A stretch of 64,000 nucleotides of DNA, taken from contig CAWKGV010000001.1 of assembly GCA_963849305.1 (NCBI GenBank), forward strand, positions 305,809 to 369,808. Reading direction: 5' to 3'. Position 1 is the stretch's first letter. Every line of letters begins with the position of its first letter. Positions 8,759-17,703 of this stretch are shown piece after piece. This DNA comes from CAWKGV01 sp963849305 (GTDB taxonomy: Bacteria; Pseudomonadota; Alphaproteobacteria; Acetobacterales; Acetobacteraceae). The notes beneath the pieces were generated by a model, which made no database searches, had not been told where the DNA came from, and saw nothing but the letters and a program-made list of their open reading frames with translations. Both the position numbers and the translations under genes were made by a program.

Positions 8759-11389
8759 TCATGGCCGGACTTGAAAATCGCTGTGACTTCGCCGGTTTTC
8801 GATCATGCCGCGCACCTTGGCCGCGAGGGCGTCAAGTGCGAAGGGCTTGCTCATCATCTCCATCCCCGGCTCAAGCGCCGCGCCATTGCCGAGAGCGGGA
8901 TTGTGGGCATACCCGGTGATGAACAGCACCGGCAGCCCTGGCCGCCCTGCGCGCGCCGCGTCCGCCAGTTGGCGGCCGTTGAGGCTGCCAGGAAGGCCCA
9001 CATCGGTCACCAGCAGGTCGATACCGGGACCGCATTGCAAGGATTGCAGGAGGCTCAGCCCATTTTGGCCGTCCGCCGCCTCAAGTACCCGGCAGCCGAG
9101 ATCCGACAGCGTCTCGGCGACCATCGCACGGATTTCCGTCTCATCCTCCACTACCAGCACGGTCTCGTGCGCCGAAGCGCCGGCGATCTTGGCCAATGCC
9201 GGCGCTTCCGCTTCCTCCTTCTCCTCGGCCCCGCCGTGGTGACGCGGCAAATAGAGCCGCATCGTCGTGCCCCGGCCAGGCTCGCTGGAGACCCCGATAT
9301 GCCCCCCGGACTGTTTGACGAAGCCGTAGAGCATGGAAAGCCCGAGGCCAGTGCCTTGGCCGGTCGGCTTGGTAGTGAAGAACGGCTCGAACACATGTGC
9401 GACCACCTCGGGCGGCATACCCCCCCCGGTGTCGGTCACGCTGACCGCCACGAACTGCCCGGGCCGAACGTCGCCGCCCTCGACGAACGCATGTATGTCG
9501 TTCACCTGCGCGTTGGCCGTCTCGATGGTCAGCCGGCCGCCCTCGGGCATGGCGTCGCGCGCATTGATCGCCAAATTCAGGATCGCGCTCTCGAGCTGGT
9601 TGGGGTCGCAATGCGCCGGCCAGAGCCCGGCGGCGGGCACCATCTCCAACTCGATCGCCGGACCGAGGGTGCGGCACAGCAGCTCCTCGATCGAGCCGAT
9701 CAGCCGGTTGGCATCCACCGGCCTCGGGTCGAGCGGCTGGCGCCGGGCAAAGGCGAGCAGTCGGTTGGTCAGCGCCGCCGCCCGCTGCGCTGCGGCGACG
9801 GCAATGCCGCAATAACGCGCCAGGCCGGCGGTGTTGCCCTCATCCAACCGGCGCTGGAGCAGTTGCAGCGAGCCGATGATGCTGGTCAGCAAATTATTGA
9901 AATCGTGCGCGATGCCGCCCGTGAGCTGGCCGATGGCCTCCATCTTCTGCGCCTGCCGCAACTGCTCCTCGGCTTGGCGGAGAGCTTCACATTGTTCCCT
10001 TTCAGTCGTGACGTCGCGGCCGACGGCGTTGATGAAGCCGTCGCCCCGCACAGCCGCCCACGCGATCCAGCGATAGCCGCCATCCTTGCGCCGATAACGG
10101 TTGCTGACGCGAACGAATGTCCCTCCTTCCGCGAAGTTTCTGGCCCTAGACATCGTCTCGTCGCGATCGTCCGGGTGAACGAGATCAAAGAGGTTGCGGT
10201 CAACCAGTTCCTGTTCGGTCCATCCGAGCACGGCGGAACAGGCGGGGTTGACCGCCGTTATCACGCCATCGAACCGAGCCACGAGCATGAGGTCAGTCGA
10301 GAGCTGCCAAAGTCGGTTGCGATCCGCCGTCCGCTCCGTGACCTGCCTCTCCAGCGTCTCGTTCAGCACCCGTAGCGCCTGCACCGCGCGCGCCCGCTCC
10401 ACCGCGTTCCAGGTCTGCTCCGCGAGATCGCGCACCAGCGCGATCTCCTCCTCCGTCCAGTGGCGGACCGTCGCTTGATTGACATAAAGCCCAGCCTGCC
10501 ACCGGCCACCGCGGAAAATGGGCGCGCCGATGATCGCGCGCGCGCCGATCTCGCCGAACCTCGAATTGGCGGTGAGCGGATCGCGCGTGGTATCGGCGAC
10601 GCCGAGAGTGCGGCCGGCCCGGACCTCGGCGAGATACCGCGTGCCGATGGCGGTCGCGGGGAACGGTTCAGATAGCGGCGCCAGTACCCCGTCGGTCCAG
10701 GAGGGGCCGAAACCCAGCGTGTCCCGATCGGCAATCTCGATGAAGCCCACGCGGTTGGCGCCGAGGTGCCGCCCGAGGGCTTCCGCGGCGGCCAGCATCA
10801 TCGCCTCCGGGTCGGTCGTCTTGCGCTGCCCTCGCATCAAGCGGAGCAGCATTGTCTGCCGCACTTCGTTCGCGCGCAGCACCTCCTCCGCCCGCACTTC
10901 GGAGGTAACATCGCGACAGATCACCAACACGCCGCCGACGCCGGTGGGCGAGGCATCATCGTCAATTGGCGAATAACTGTAGGTCCACCAGACCTCCTCG
11001 CGCCTGTTGCCGCGAGTGATCGGAACGAGATGGCGTTCGTGCCAGGTGGCGCTGCCCCCGGCCATAATGGCGTCGATTTCGGGGCCGATGATCTCCCAGA
11101 TTTCCGCCCAGACCTCCCGCCCGGGGCGCCCGAGCGCGGACGGGTGACGGTCCGGCCCGAGCAGGGCGCTATAGGCGTCGTTGTAAAAGCAGGTCAGCGC
11201 CTCGCCCCACCAGATGAACATCGGGTGGCGCGCGGTAAGCACGAGCCGCAAGGTGGTCCTGAGCGCCTGCGGCCAGGTCTCAGGCGGCCCGAGAGGCGTT
11301 CCCGCCCAGTCATGGGCGCGGATGAGCGCCCCCATCTGGCCGCCGTTGGCGAGGAAGGCAGGGGTCGCCGCAGCCGGCTCACCACCCAT
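8759..11389 (-). CDS. Hybrid sensor histidine kinase (PAS-GAF-PAS-HisKA-HATPase-REC)
   Basis: This 876-residue cytoplasmic-type signalling protein has no transmembrane segments. A PAS-like domain with HPMFIWWGEALTCFYNDAY covers about residues 30-165 and a GAF domain about 180-335. A second PAS domain covers about 355-465 (NPACSAVLGWTEQELVDRNL). The HisKA box IGQLTGGIAHDFNNLL places the phospho-acceptor at His495. The ATPase domain has NLAINARDAMPEGG (N box), DTGGGM (G1) and GTGLGLSM (G2). A C-terminal receiver domain has acidic residues 748-750, phospho-acceptor Asp796 (LLVTDVGLPG), Thr825 and Lys848. HDFNNLL is typical of the HWE-neighbouring hybrid kinases abundant in alphaproteobacteria. 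The output partner is not adjacent. The signal is unknown; PAS/GAF sensors often detect light, redox state or small ligands. Confidence 0.92.
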   Translation of the reverse strand: MGGEPAAATPAFLANGGQMGALIRAHDWAGTPLGPPETWPQALRTTLRLVLTARHPMFIWWGEALTCFYNDAYSALLGPDRHPSALGRPGREVWAEIWEIIGPEIDAIMAGGSATWHERHLVPITRGNRREEVWWTYSYSPIDDDASPTGVGGVLVICRDVTSEVRAEEVLRANEVRQTMLLRLMRGQRKTTDPEAMMLAAAEALGRHLGANRVGFIEIADRDTLGFGPSWTDGVLAPLSEPFPATAIGTRYLAEVRAGRTLGVADTTRDPLTANSRFGEIGARAIIGAPIFRGGRWQAGLYVNQATVRHWTEEEIALVRDLAEQTWNAVERARAVQALRVLNETLERQVTERTADRNRLWQLSTDLMLVARFDGVITAVNPACSAVLGWTEQELVDRNLFDLVHPDDRDETMSRARNFAEGGTFVRVSNRYRRKDGGYRWIAWAAVRGDGFINAVGRDVTTEREQCEALRQAEEQLRQAQKMEAIGQLTGGIAHDFNNLLTSIIGSLQLLQRRLDEGNTAGLARYCGIAVAAAQRAAALTNRLLAFARRQPLDPRPVDANRLIGSIEELLCRTLGPAIELEMVPAAGLWPAHCDPNQLESAILNLAINARDAMPEGGRLTIETANAQVNDIHAFVEGGDVRPGQFVAVSVTDTGGGMPPEVVAHVFEPFFTTKPTGQGTGLGLSMLYGFVKQSGGHIGVSSEPGRGTTMRLYLPRHHGGAEEKEEAEAPALAKIAGASAHETVLVVEDETEIRAMVAETLSDLGCRVLEAADGQNGLSLLQSLQCGPGIDLLVTDVGLPGSLNGRQLADAARAGRPGLPVLFITGYAHNPALGNGAALEPGMEMMSKPFALDALAAKVRGMIENRRSHSDFQVRP

Positions 11390-11663
11390 GGCCGGACCGG
11401 CGCTGGTCGGTCGCGACGCCGACCAGTTCCGGCTCCGGCGGGATCGACACGATCCTGCTTTCCAGGGGTCTCATCCGGCCATGATATCCTGTCGCGTCGG
11501 CGCGTCAAAAATCTCCGCATATCGGGGTGATGTCGCAAAATGATCGGCCTTCTCGTCATGGTCGACGAACGCCCACCATCTACGACTTCCTCGCCATCCA
11601 CCGAGGATTACGGGAGGAGGCGAGCATCATACAATCACGCCGAGGCATGAACCTCCTTCGCCC

Positions 11664-12701
11664 ATGACTCAGAAACGCACCTTACGCGACGCCGATGCCC
11701 TAGTGGCGGCCGGCCTCATCGCGCCCGCCGCGCGGGACGCGGTGGCGGTGGTGAATGCCACGTATGCGACCGCCATCCCCCCCGCCCTGCGCGTCTTGAT
11801 CCAACACCCAGACGACCCGATCGGCCGCCAATTCATCCCCGACCCGTCCGAACTCCTCACCGCGCCACACGAACGCGCCGACCCGATCGGCGACGAGGCG
11901 CTCTCGCCCGTCAAGGGCATCGTCCACCGCTACCCGGACCGCGCCTTGCTGAAACCGCTGCTGGTCTGCCCGGTCTATTGCCGGTTCTGCTTCCGCCGCG
12001 AGCAGGTCGGCCCCGATGGCGGGATCCTGAGCGAACCCGAGCTTGACGCGGCGTACGCCTGGCTTGCCGCGCGCCCGGCGATCCGAGAGGTGATCCTCAC
12101 CGGCGGCGACCCCTTGATGCTCTCGCCCCGCCGACTCGGCTCGATCATCGCCGCGCTGGCCGCCCTCCCCCACATCGAAGTGCTGCGCGTTCATACCCGC
12201 GTGCCCGTGGCCGACCCGGCGCGGGTGACGGCGGCGCTTGCCGACGCGCTCGGCACCGACAAGGCGCTATGGGTGGTGCTACACGCGAATCATGCCAGGG
12301 AGTTCACCCAAGATGCCCGCGCCGCGATCGCCCGTCTGCAACGCGAGGCCATCCCGGTGCTCGGCCAATCGGTCCTGCTGCGCGCCGTCAACGATAGCGC
12401 GGCGGCGCTGGAGGCGCTGTTCCGGGCCATGGTCGCCGCCCGCGTGAAGCCCTATTACCTCCACCAGCTCGACCCCGCCCCCGGCACCGCGCGTTTCCAC
12501 GTACCGATCGAGGAGGGGCGCCGGCTGCTCGCGGCCCTGCGCGGTCAGATCACCGGGCTTGCTTGGCCCACCTACGTGCTCGATATCCCGGGCGGGCACG
12601 GCAAGGTGCCGATCGGGCCGGACTACCTGGAGCCGGACGGAACCGTCCGCGATCCCTCGGGCGAGCGGCATCTTCTTGCCCCTGCACCCCCCAACGGCTA
12701 G
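11664..12701 (+). CDS. epmB: EF-P beta-lysylation protein, lysine 2,3-aminomutase
   Basis: This 345-residue radical SAM/PLP enzyme converts (S)-alpha-lysine to (R)-beta-lysine, the substrate EpmA attaches to EF-P. The radical SAM cluster motif is CPVYCRFCFRREQVG (CxxxCxxC). GIVHRYPDRALLKPLLVC precedes it, as in lysine 2,3-aminomutases. ILTGGDPLML and the late PLP-lysine region DIPGGHGKVPIGPDYL are also present. Length fits EpmB rather than the longer catabolic aminomutases. The efp gene begins 33 bases downstream, and epmA is at 3.4 kb, so the full modification pathway is encoded within 10 kb. The ATG is preceded by a divergent promoter region shared with the sensor kinase. Confidence 0.95.
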   Translation: MTQKRTLRDADALVAAGLIAPAARDAVAVVNATYATAIPPALRVLIQHPDDPIGRQFIPDPSELLTAPHERADPIGDEALSPVKGIVHRYPDRALLKPLLVCPVYCRFCFRREQVGPDGGILSEPELDAAYAWLAARPAIREVILTGGDPLMLSPRRLGSIIAALAALPHIEVLRVHTRVPVADPARVTAALADALGTDKALWVVLHANHAREFTQDARAAIARLQREAIPVLGQSVLLRAVNDSAAALEALFRAMVAARVKPYYLHQLDPAPGTARFHVPIEEGRRLLAALRGQITGLAWPTYVLDIPGGHGKVPIGPDYLEPDGTVRDPSGERHLLAPAPPNG

Positions 12702-12734
12702 AAGCCCGCATCCCCGCGATCGAGACGAGTGACC

Positions 12735-13301
12735 ATGAAGCAGCAGGCGAACCTGATCCGTGCCGGACAGGTGATCGAACACGAGGGCCGGCGCTGGACC
12801 GTGCTCAAGCAGCAGATCATCACCCCAGGCAAGGGCGGCGCCTTCATCCAGGTGGAGATGCGCGACCTCAAATCGGGTAACAAGACCAATGAGCGTTGGC
12901 GCACCGCCGATACGGTCGAGCGGCTGATGACCGATAACAAGGACTACACCTACTCCTACACCGAAGGGCCGAACGTCGTCCTGATGGACCCCGAGAGCTT
13001 CGAGCAGGTGCATGTCCCGCTCGCCCTCCTGGGCGATGCCGCCGCGTTCTTGCAGGACAACATGCCGGTGACCGTGGATTTGGTGGAGGGCGAGCCGGTC
13101 GGCGTGCATCTGCCCCCCACCGCCGTCCTGGAAGTCGTCGAGGCCGATCCGGTGGTGAAGGGCCAGACCGCCTCCTCCTCCTACAAGCCGGCCCGGCTCT
13201 CCAACGGAGTGAAGACCTCGGTGCCGCCGTTCGTCGAGGCGGGCGAGCAAATCGTGGTCAAGATCGAGGACGCCAGCTACGTCGAGCGGGCGAAGGCCTG
13301 A
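12735..13301 (+). CDS. efp: Elongation factor P
   Basis: EF-P enters the ribosome between the P and E sites and relieves stalling at polyproline stretches. The 188-residue protein has the three OB/KOW-like domains of the family. The modification loop TPGKGGAF places the acceptor Lys at about residue 33, surrounded by the residues expected of a beta-lysylated EF-P. Its neighbour epmB and the nearby epmA agree with that modification. The C-terminal domain contains TASSSYKPARLSNGVKT, close to the usual SYKPA block. ATG 12735 was chosen; a GTG two codons upstream (12729) is possible. Confidence 0.97.
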   Translation: MKQQANLIRAGQVIEHEGRRWTVLKQQIITPGKGGAFIQVEMRDLKSGNKTNERWRTADTVERLMTDNKDYTYSYTEGPNVVLMDPESFEQVHVPLALLGDAAAFLQDNMPVTVDLVEGEPVGVHLPPTAVLEVVEADPVVKGQTASSSYKPARLSNGVKTSVPPFVEAGEQIVVKIEDASYVERAKA

Positions 13302-13307
13302 ACGCGC

Positions 13308-14147
13308 TTGGCCTTCCGCCTCTCGCCCCATCTCACGGTCATGGCCAATGCCGCGCAGAAGGCATCGAAACGCCTGCTGCGGGACTTCAACGAAGTCGAG
13401 CAGCTCCAGGTGAGCGTGAAGGGGCCTTCCGACTTCGTCTCCCAGGCCGATCTGCGCGCCAAGTCGATCCTGCGCGAGGAGCTGTCCCGCGCCCGGCCGG
13501 GCTACGCTTTCCTGATGGAGGAATCCGGCGCCTCCGGCTCGCCGAACTGGGCTTGGCGCTGGATCATCGACCCGCTGGACGGCACGACCAACTTCCTGCA
13601 CGGCATCCCGCATTGGGCGATCAGCATTGGGCTGGAGCGCCGGATGGCGGACGGCACGGCGGAGATCGTCGCGGGACTGATCTACGCCGCCGCCGTCGAT
13701 GAGATGTTCTGGGCGGAGAAGGGCGGCGGCGCGTTCGTCAACGAGCGCCGGTTGCGGGTGTCCGGGCGGCGCGAGATGCGCGAGGCGTTGTTCGCGACCG
13801 GCGTGCCGTTCGCCGCTGTTGCCGCGCCGCGCCGCGCCGCATTCTCGCACACGCTGGCCACGCTAATGCCGCACGTGGCCGGCATCCGCCGCTTCGGCGC
13901 GGCGGCCCTCGATCTGGCCTGGGTCGCGGCCGGCCGCTACGACGGCTATTGGGAGCTGGGGCTGAAGCCCTGGGACATGGCCGCCGGGCTCCTGATAGTG
14001 CGGGAGGCTGGGGGGTTCGCGACCGATCCCGCGGGCGACGATCCGCACGCCAGCGGGGACGTGATCGCCGCCAATCCTCACCTTCATGCCAAACTCCGCG
14101 AGGCGGTGGTCGAGGGAATCGGAGCAAGGACGGCAGTAGTTTCATGA
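13308..14147 (+). CDS. Inositol monophosphatase/SuhB family phosphatase
   Basis: A 279-residue Mg2+/Li+-dependent sugar-phosphate phosphatase. Both family signatures are present: WIIDPLDGTTNFLHG (metal-binding DPLDGT) and WELGLKPWDMAAGLLIVREAGG (WD motif). The upstream acidic ligand sits in MEESGASG. SuhB-type proteins dephosphorylate inositol-1-phosphate and also act in rRNA antitermination; which role applies here is unknown. The start is TTG 13308, since relatives begin with a similar SPHLTVMANAA stretch; ATG 13341 is the alternative. It begins 7 bases after efp, and its stop overlaps a possible ATG of the next frame. Confidence 0.92.
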   Translation: MAFRLSPHLTVMANAAQKASKRLLRDFNEVEQLQVSVKGPSDFVSQADLRAKSILREELSRARPGYAFLMEESGASGSPNWAWRWIIDPLDGTTNFLHGIPHWAISIGLERRMADGTAEIVAGLIYAAAVDEMFWAEKGGGAFVNERRLRVSGRREMREALFATGVPFAAVAAPRRAAFSHTLATLMPHVAGIRRFGAAALDLAWVAAGRYDGYWELGLKPWDMAAGLLIVREAGGFATDPAGDDPHASGDVIAANPHLHAKLREAVVEGIGARTAVVS

Positions 14148-14271
14148 TGCGCGGCCAAAGGACGGTAGGTTGGGTCGTCCGCTTCGTCGGTGGCTCCACG
14201 CCGAGGCCGCCGCGCGCGCTTCTACCAGCGCCCCGATATTCTGGCCCTGCGCGACCGCTACATGCTCCCCT

Positions 14272-14314
14272 CCCCTTGGGGGAGGTGTCGATCAAACAGA
14301 ATGAGCGGCCAGTC
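14272..14314. repeat. Dispersed GC-rich repeat, copy B
   Basis: CCCCTTGGGGGAGG followed by GTCGATCAAACAGAATGAGC and GGCCAGTC matches copy A at 1252-1304 in content and order. The GTG chosen as the start of the next gene (14285) falls inside the repeat, so the repeat may supply or have replaced the original translation start. Confidence 0.5.
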
Positions 14315-15211
14315 AAAAGGGCCGCCCGTATTCCGCTTATCGTCCTCATCGTCGTCGTGGTCGTCTGCACTGGGCTCCCCGCGCCGGCCCAAGTGACCAT
14401 GAACCTCGATGCGCTGAATGCGCTGCCCCAGGGCATTGCCCGGGGGCGGCATCCCGCGCCGCGACAGGAAAGGCGGGCCGCCCGTATTACGCCGCGCGAA
14501 ACGGCCCGGCCGGCGCGGAACATGGCAGCACCGGCGCCTACGCCGCCGGTGCAGGAGGCGACCGCGCGGCCAATGACCTTGCCGGCTCCCTCCGCATCGG
14601 CTTCCGCTGAGCCGCCCATAGGAACCGTGCCTCCGGCGCCTTCGCCGCCGATGCGGCAGGCGACCGCACGGCCGATGACCATGCCGGCTCCCTCCGCGTC
14701 CGCCGCCGCCCCGCCGGCGGCGACCTTGCCTCCGGCGCCCCCGCCCGTTCCGCCCGCGATCGTGCTTGCGCCTGCCGCGCCGCCGGGACCGGCGTCACTC
14801 GCCGCCTTGCCTGGCGCGGGGGCACCGGCCACCAACGCAGTCAGCTCTCACGCGGCCTCTGAGAAGCTGCAATTGGCGTTCGCGTCGGGACAGTCCGACC
14901 TCAGCGCCGCCAACGCCGATGCCGTCAAGCGGCTTGTCACCAAAACGCCCGATACCGGCACTGCCGGCTTCAGTGTGCTGGGGTACGCGAGCGGGTCTCC
15001 GAACGACCCATCCACCGCTCGGCGGCTTTCGCTCTCCCGCGCGTTGGCGGTGCGCAGCGCCCTGATCTCGGCCGGCGTGCCGTCCACCCGCATCACTGTC
15101 CGCGCGCTTGGCGCCGGCACTGACGGCGCTCCAGCCGACCGCGCCGAAATTTCCGTCACGGGCGCGGGCGGCCATGCCGGCGCCTCGGAGGAGCAGGCCA
15201 AACAGCCATGA
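14285..15211 (+). CDS. OmpA-like C-terminal domain protein, exported
   Basis: A protein of about 308 residues. From GTG 14285 the N-terminus is a short basic stretch plus a hydrophobic segment (IPLIVLIVVVVVCTGLPAPAQ, split at about residue 20), a plausible signal or anchor. A long Ala/Pro-rich low-complexity linker follows (about residues 60-190), with the repeated phrase ATARPMT(L/M)PAPSASA. The C-terminal 110 residues form an OmpA-like fold: LQLAFASGQSDLSAANADAV, then ASGSPNDPSTARRLSLSRALAVRSALI. This domain normally binds peptidoglycan. The stop overlaps the next gene's ATG (ATGA), so it is the first member of a three-gene envelope operon. An ATG at 14144 would give a longer, less typical N-terminus. 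Confidence 0.75.
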   Translation: MSIKQNERPVKRAARIPLIVLIVVVVVCTGLPAPAQVTMNLDALNALPQGIARGRHPAPRQERRAARITPRETARPARNMAAPAPTPPVQEATARPMTLPAPSASASAEPPIGTVPPAPSPPMRQATARPMTMPAPSASAAAPPAATLPPAPPPVPPAIVLAPAAPPGPASLAALPGAGAPATNAVSSHAASEKLQLAFASGQSDLSAANADAVKRLVTKTPDTGTAGFSVLGYASGSPNDPSTARRLSLSRALAVRSALISAGVPSTRITVRALGAGTDGAPADRAEISVTGAGGHAGASEEQAKQP

Positions 15212-16356
15212 CCCGCCCCACGACCTATCTCGTCCGTATGCTGGTCTTCCTGGTGGTGGTCGCCGCGATCGCCGCCGCGCTCTTCCGCCCCCTGACAACG
15301 ATCTTCCTCAACAACGCCCCGCTGAACAGCCTCATTCTGTTCATTCTGCTGGTCGGCATCCTCTGGACGCTCCGGCAGGTGCTGCGACTGGCCCCGGAAG
15401 TGAACTGGGTCGAGTCATACCAAAGCACGCGGTCTCGCCTCGGGGCGGTGCCGCCGCCCAAACTCTTGGCGCCGATGGCGAGTATGCTCGCCGCGCGCAA
15501 CTCGGGCCGCCATGCCCACGCCCGCATCACCCTTTCGACCATCGCCACGCGCAGCCTGCTCGACAGCCTCGCCTCCCGGCTCGACGAAAGCCGCGAGTTG
15601 GCGCGCTACATGACCGGCCTGCTCATTTTCCTAGGCCTGCTCGGGACATTCTGGGGCCTGTTGCGTACCATCGGCGCGGTCTCCAGCGTGATCCAAGGCA
15701 TGACGATCGGCAGCAACGATGCCGTGCAACTCTTCGAACAATTGAAAGCCGGCCTCGCCCAGCCGTTGAACGGCATGGGCATCGCCTTCTCGGCCAGCCT
15801 GTTCGGCTTATCCAGCGCGCTGGTGCTGGGCTTCCTCGACCTCAACGCGGCGCAGGCGCAGAACCGGTTCTTCAACGAGTTGGAGGAGTGGCTGGCCGGA
15901 CAGACGCGGCTCTCATCCGGGGCCTTCGCCGAGGGCGACGGCTCAGTGCCGGTGTATGTGCAGGCGCTGCTGGAGCAGGCGGCGGAGAACATGGAAGGCT
16001 TGCAGAACATCGTCTCGCGCGGCGAGGAGAGCCGCTCCCATGCGAACCAGGCGGTGCTGGGGTTGGTCGAGCGGATGTCCGCCTTTTCCGATACGATGCG
16101 GACCAGCCAGCATTTGATGCTCCGCATCGCCGAGACCCAGACGGCGCTGGCGCCGGCATTGCATCGGTTGGCCGAGCTGCGGGCGGAGCCCGCCGTGGAC
16201 GAGGTGACGCGGGCACATCTGCGCAACATCGAGATCTACCTGCAACGCCTGCTGACCGAGGCCGAGCAGGGGCGGCTTCAGAGCACGGCCGAGCTGCGCA
16301 GCGACCTGAAAATCCTGACCCGCACCATCGCCGCGATCGCCGAGGAGCAGAGATAG
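15208..16356 (+). CDS. MotA/TolQ/ExbB-family proton-channel protein
   Basis: This 382-residue inner-membrane protein has two N-terminal transmembrane segments (about residues 10-30 and 40-60). A further conserved pair sits around ARYMTGLLIFLGLLGTFWGL and GMGIAFSASLFGLSSALVLGF, the core helices of the MotA/TolQ/ExbB family. A long C-terminal helical tail follows (about residues 230-380). Family members form a ring around a MotB/ExbD/TolR-type stator and use proton flow to do work on the cell wall or outer membrane. The MotB-like partner begins 3 bases downstream. No flagellar, Tol-Pal or TonB genes are nearby, so the machine driven is unknown. It resembles ZorA in general layout, but zorC and zorD are absent. 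Confidence 0.88.
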   Translation: MTRPTTYLVRMLVFLVVVAAIAAALFRPLTTIFLNNAPLNSLILFILLVGILWTLRQVLRLAPEVNWVESYQSTRSRLGAVPPPKLLAPMASMLAARNSGRHAHARITLSTIATRSLLDSLASRLDESRELARYMTGLLIFLGLLGTFWGLLRTIGAVSSVIQGMTIGSNDAVQLFEQLKAGLAQPLNGMGIAFSASLFGLSSALVLGFLDLNAAQAQNRFFNELEEWLAGQTRLSSGAFAEGDGSVPVYVQALLEQAAENMEGLQNIVSRGEESRSHANQAVLGLVERMSAFSDTMRTSQHLMLRIAETQTALAPALHRLAELRAEPAVDEVTRAHLRNIEIYLQRLLTEAEQGRLQSTAELRSDLKILTRTIAAIAEEQR

Positions 16357-16359
16357 GTC

Positions 16360-17703
16360 ATGGCCCTGAACAATCGCCGCCGCGGCGGCACCGCGGGCAT
16401 GGAGGCATGGCCCGGCTACGTGGATGCGCTGTCCACACTGCTGATGGTGGTCATCTTCGTGTTGCTGGTGTTCGTGCTCGCCCAGGGATTCCTGTCGGTG
16501 GCGCTCTCGGGGCGGAACAAGGAACTCGATCAGGTGAATCGCAAACTGGTCGATGTGGGCAACATGCTGTCCCTCGAACAGACCCATTCGGCTAACCTGG
16601 CAAGCTCCGTGGCCCAGCTCACCAGCAAACTCGCGACCGCCACCGCCGCGCGCGAGTCGCTCTCGGTCAAGCTGTCGGGCCTTGGCGAGCAGATCGCGAC
16701 GATTACCGCCGCCCGCGACGCGCTCACGCAGCAACTCGGCACCGCCAACCAGCAGGCGCAGGCGAACGGCGCGCGGGCGAACCAGCTTGCCGCCCAGCTT
16801 CAGGACGCGGCGCAGCGCTTGGCCGACATGAAGCGCGCGCAGGATGCGCTGAACCGCACCGTGACCGTGGACCAGGCGACCATCCAGGCGAAGCTCGCCG
16901 ACATCACGAAGCTCGACGAGCAGGCCCGCGCGCTCGCGGCGTTGCGCGATCAGCTTGAGCAGCAGGCCCAGAACGCCGCCGTTCGGGCAATGACCGAGAA
17001 GCAGCGGCGCGAGGCCGTGGAGGCGCAACTGGCCGGGGAACGCAAGCTCGGCGACAGCGCCAAGGCGCAAATGGCGCTGCTCAACCAGCAGGTGGACCAG
17101 CTCAAGGCCCAAATGAACTCGGTAGCAAACGCCCTCGACATCGCCCAGAAGTCCGGGCGCGACAAGGACGTGCTGATCGCCAACCTTGGCCTGAAGCTGA
17201 ACACGGCGCTGGCCGCCAAGGTGCAGGAGTTGCAGGGCTACCGCAGCGATTTTTTCGGCAGCTTGCGCAAGGTGCTGGCCGGTGAGCCAGGCATCCAGAT
17301 CGTCGGTGATCGCTTCGTGATGCAGAGCGACGTGCTGTTCCCCGTGGGCAGTGCCGATCTCAGCTCGGACGGCGCGGTGCAGATCAGCAAGTTGGCGGAG
17401 ACCGTCAAGCACATCGCCGGGAAGATCCCGCCGAACATCGTGTGGGTTCTCGACGTGGACGGCTATGCCGACCGCCAGCCGATTAACGGCGGGCAATTCA
17501 CTTCGAACTGGGAGCTATCCGCGGCGCGGGCGATCAGCGTGGTCCAGCTCCTGATCAAAGAGGGCGTGCCTGCCGACCACCTTTCGGCCACCGGCTTCGG
17601 CGACAACCATCCGCTCGATCCGGCCGACACCCAAGACGCCTATGCCAGGAACCGGCGCATCGAACTGCGGCTCACCGACTACAATAGGACGCGCGGCTCC
17701 TGA
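16360..17703 (+). CDS. MotB-like, coiled-coil plus OmpA-domain stator protein
   Basis: A 447-residue protein with one N-terminal transmembrane helix starting GYVDALSTLLMVVIFVLLVF. Asp22 sits where MotB carries its essential proton-binding Asp. Residues 50-290 are a long Ala/Gln/Lys-rich coiled coil with heptad-like spacing. The C-terminal OmpA-like domain follows, with FPVGSADLSSDGAVQISKLA, then the peptidoglycan-binding region DGYADRQPINGG and NWELSAARAISVVQLLI, and it ends with NRRIELRL. The coiled coil could span much of the periplasm. Together with the preceding MotA/TolQ-like gene this is a complete stator pair. The task is unknown. Confidence 0.88.
   Translation: MALNNRRRGGTAGMEAWPGYVDALSTLLMVVIFVLLVFVLAQGFLSVALSGRNKELDQVNRKLVDVGNMLSLEQTHSANLASSVAQLTSKLATATAARESLSVKLSGLGEQIATITAARDALTQQLGTANQQAQANGARANQLAAQLQDAAQRLADMKRAQDALNRTVTVDQATIQAKLADITKLDEQARALAALRDQLEQQAQNAAVRAMTEKQRREAVEAQLAGERKLGDSAKAQMALLNQQVDQLKAQMNSVANALDIAQKSGRDKDVLIANLGLKLNTALAAKVQELQGYRSDFFGSLRKVLAGEPGIQIVGDRFVMQSDVLFPVGSADLSSDGAVQISKLAETVKHIAGKIPPNIVWVLDVDGYADRQPINGGQFTSNWELSAARAISVVQLLIKEGVPADHLSATGFGDNHPLDPADTQDAYARNRRIELRLTDYNRTRGS

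Noticed and set aside
8633..10375. A 580-codon plus-strand ORF
   Set aside because: It is antisense to the sensor kinase, which has every expected domain motif; the composition is typical of high-GC shadow frames.
12279..13850. A 523-codon minus-strand ORF
   Set aside because: It is antisense to epmB, efp and the phosphatase gene, all with strong family motifs; its His/Gly/Arg-rich translation is a GC-driven shadow.
15943..17496. A 517-codon minus-strand ORF rich in Leu, His and Arg
   Set aside because: It mirrors the coiled coil of the MotB-like gene; no motif or signal of its own.
15208..17703. Zorya anti-phage system (ZorA/ZorB)
   Set aside because: The protein pair is similar in layout, but ZorC and ZorD are missing and the context is murein recycling and envelope genes.
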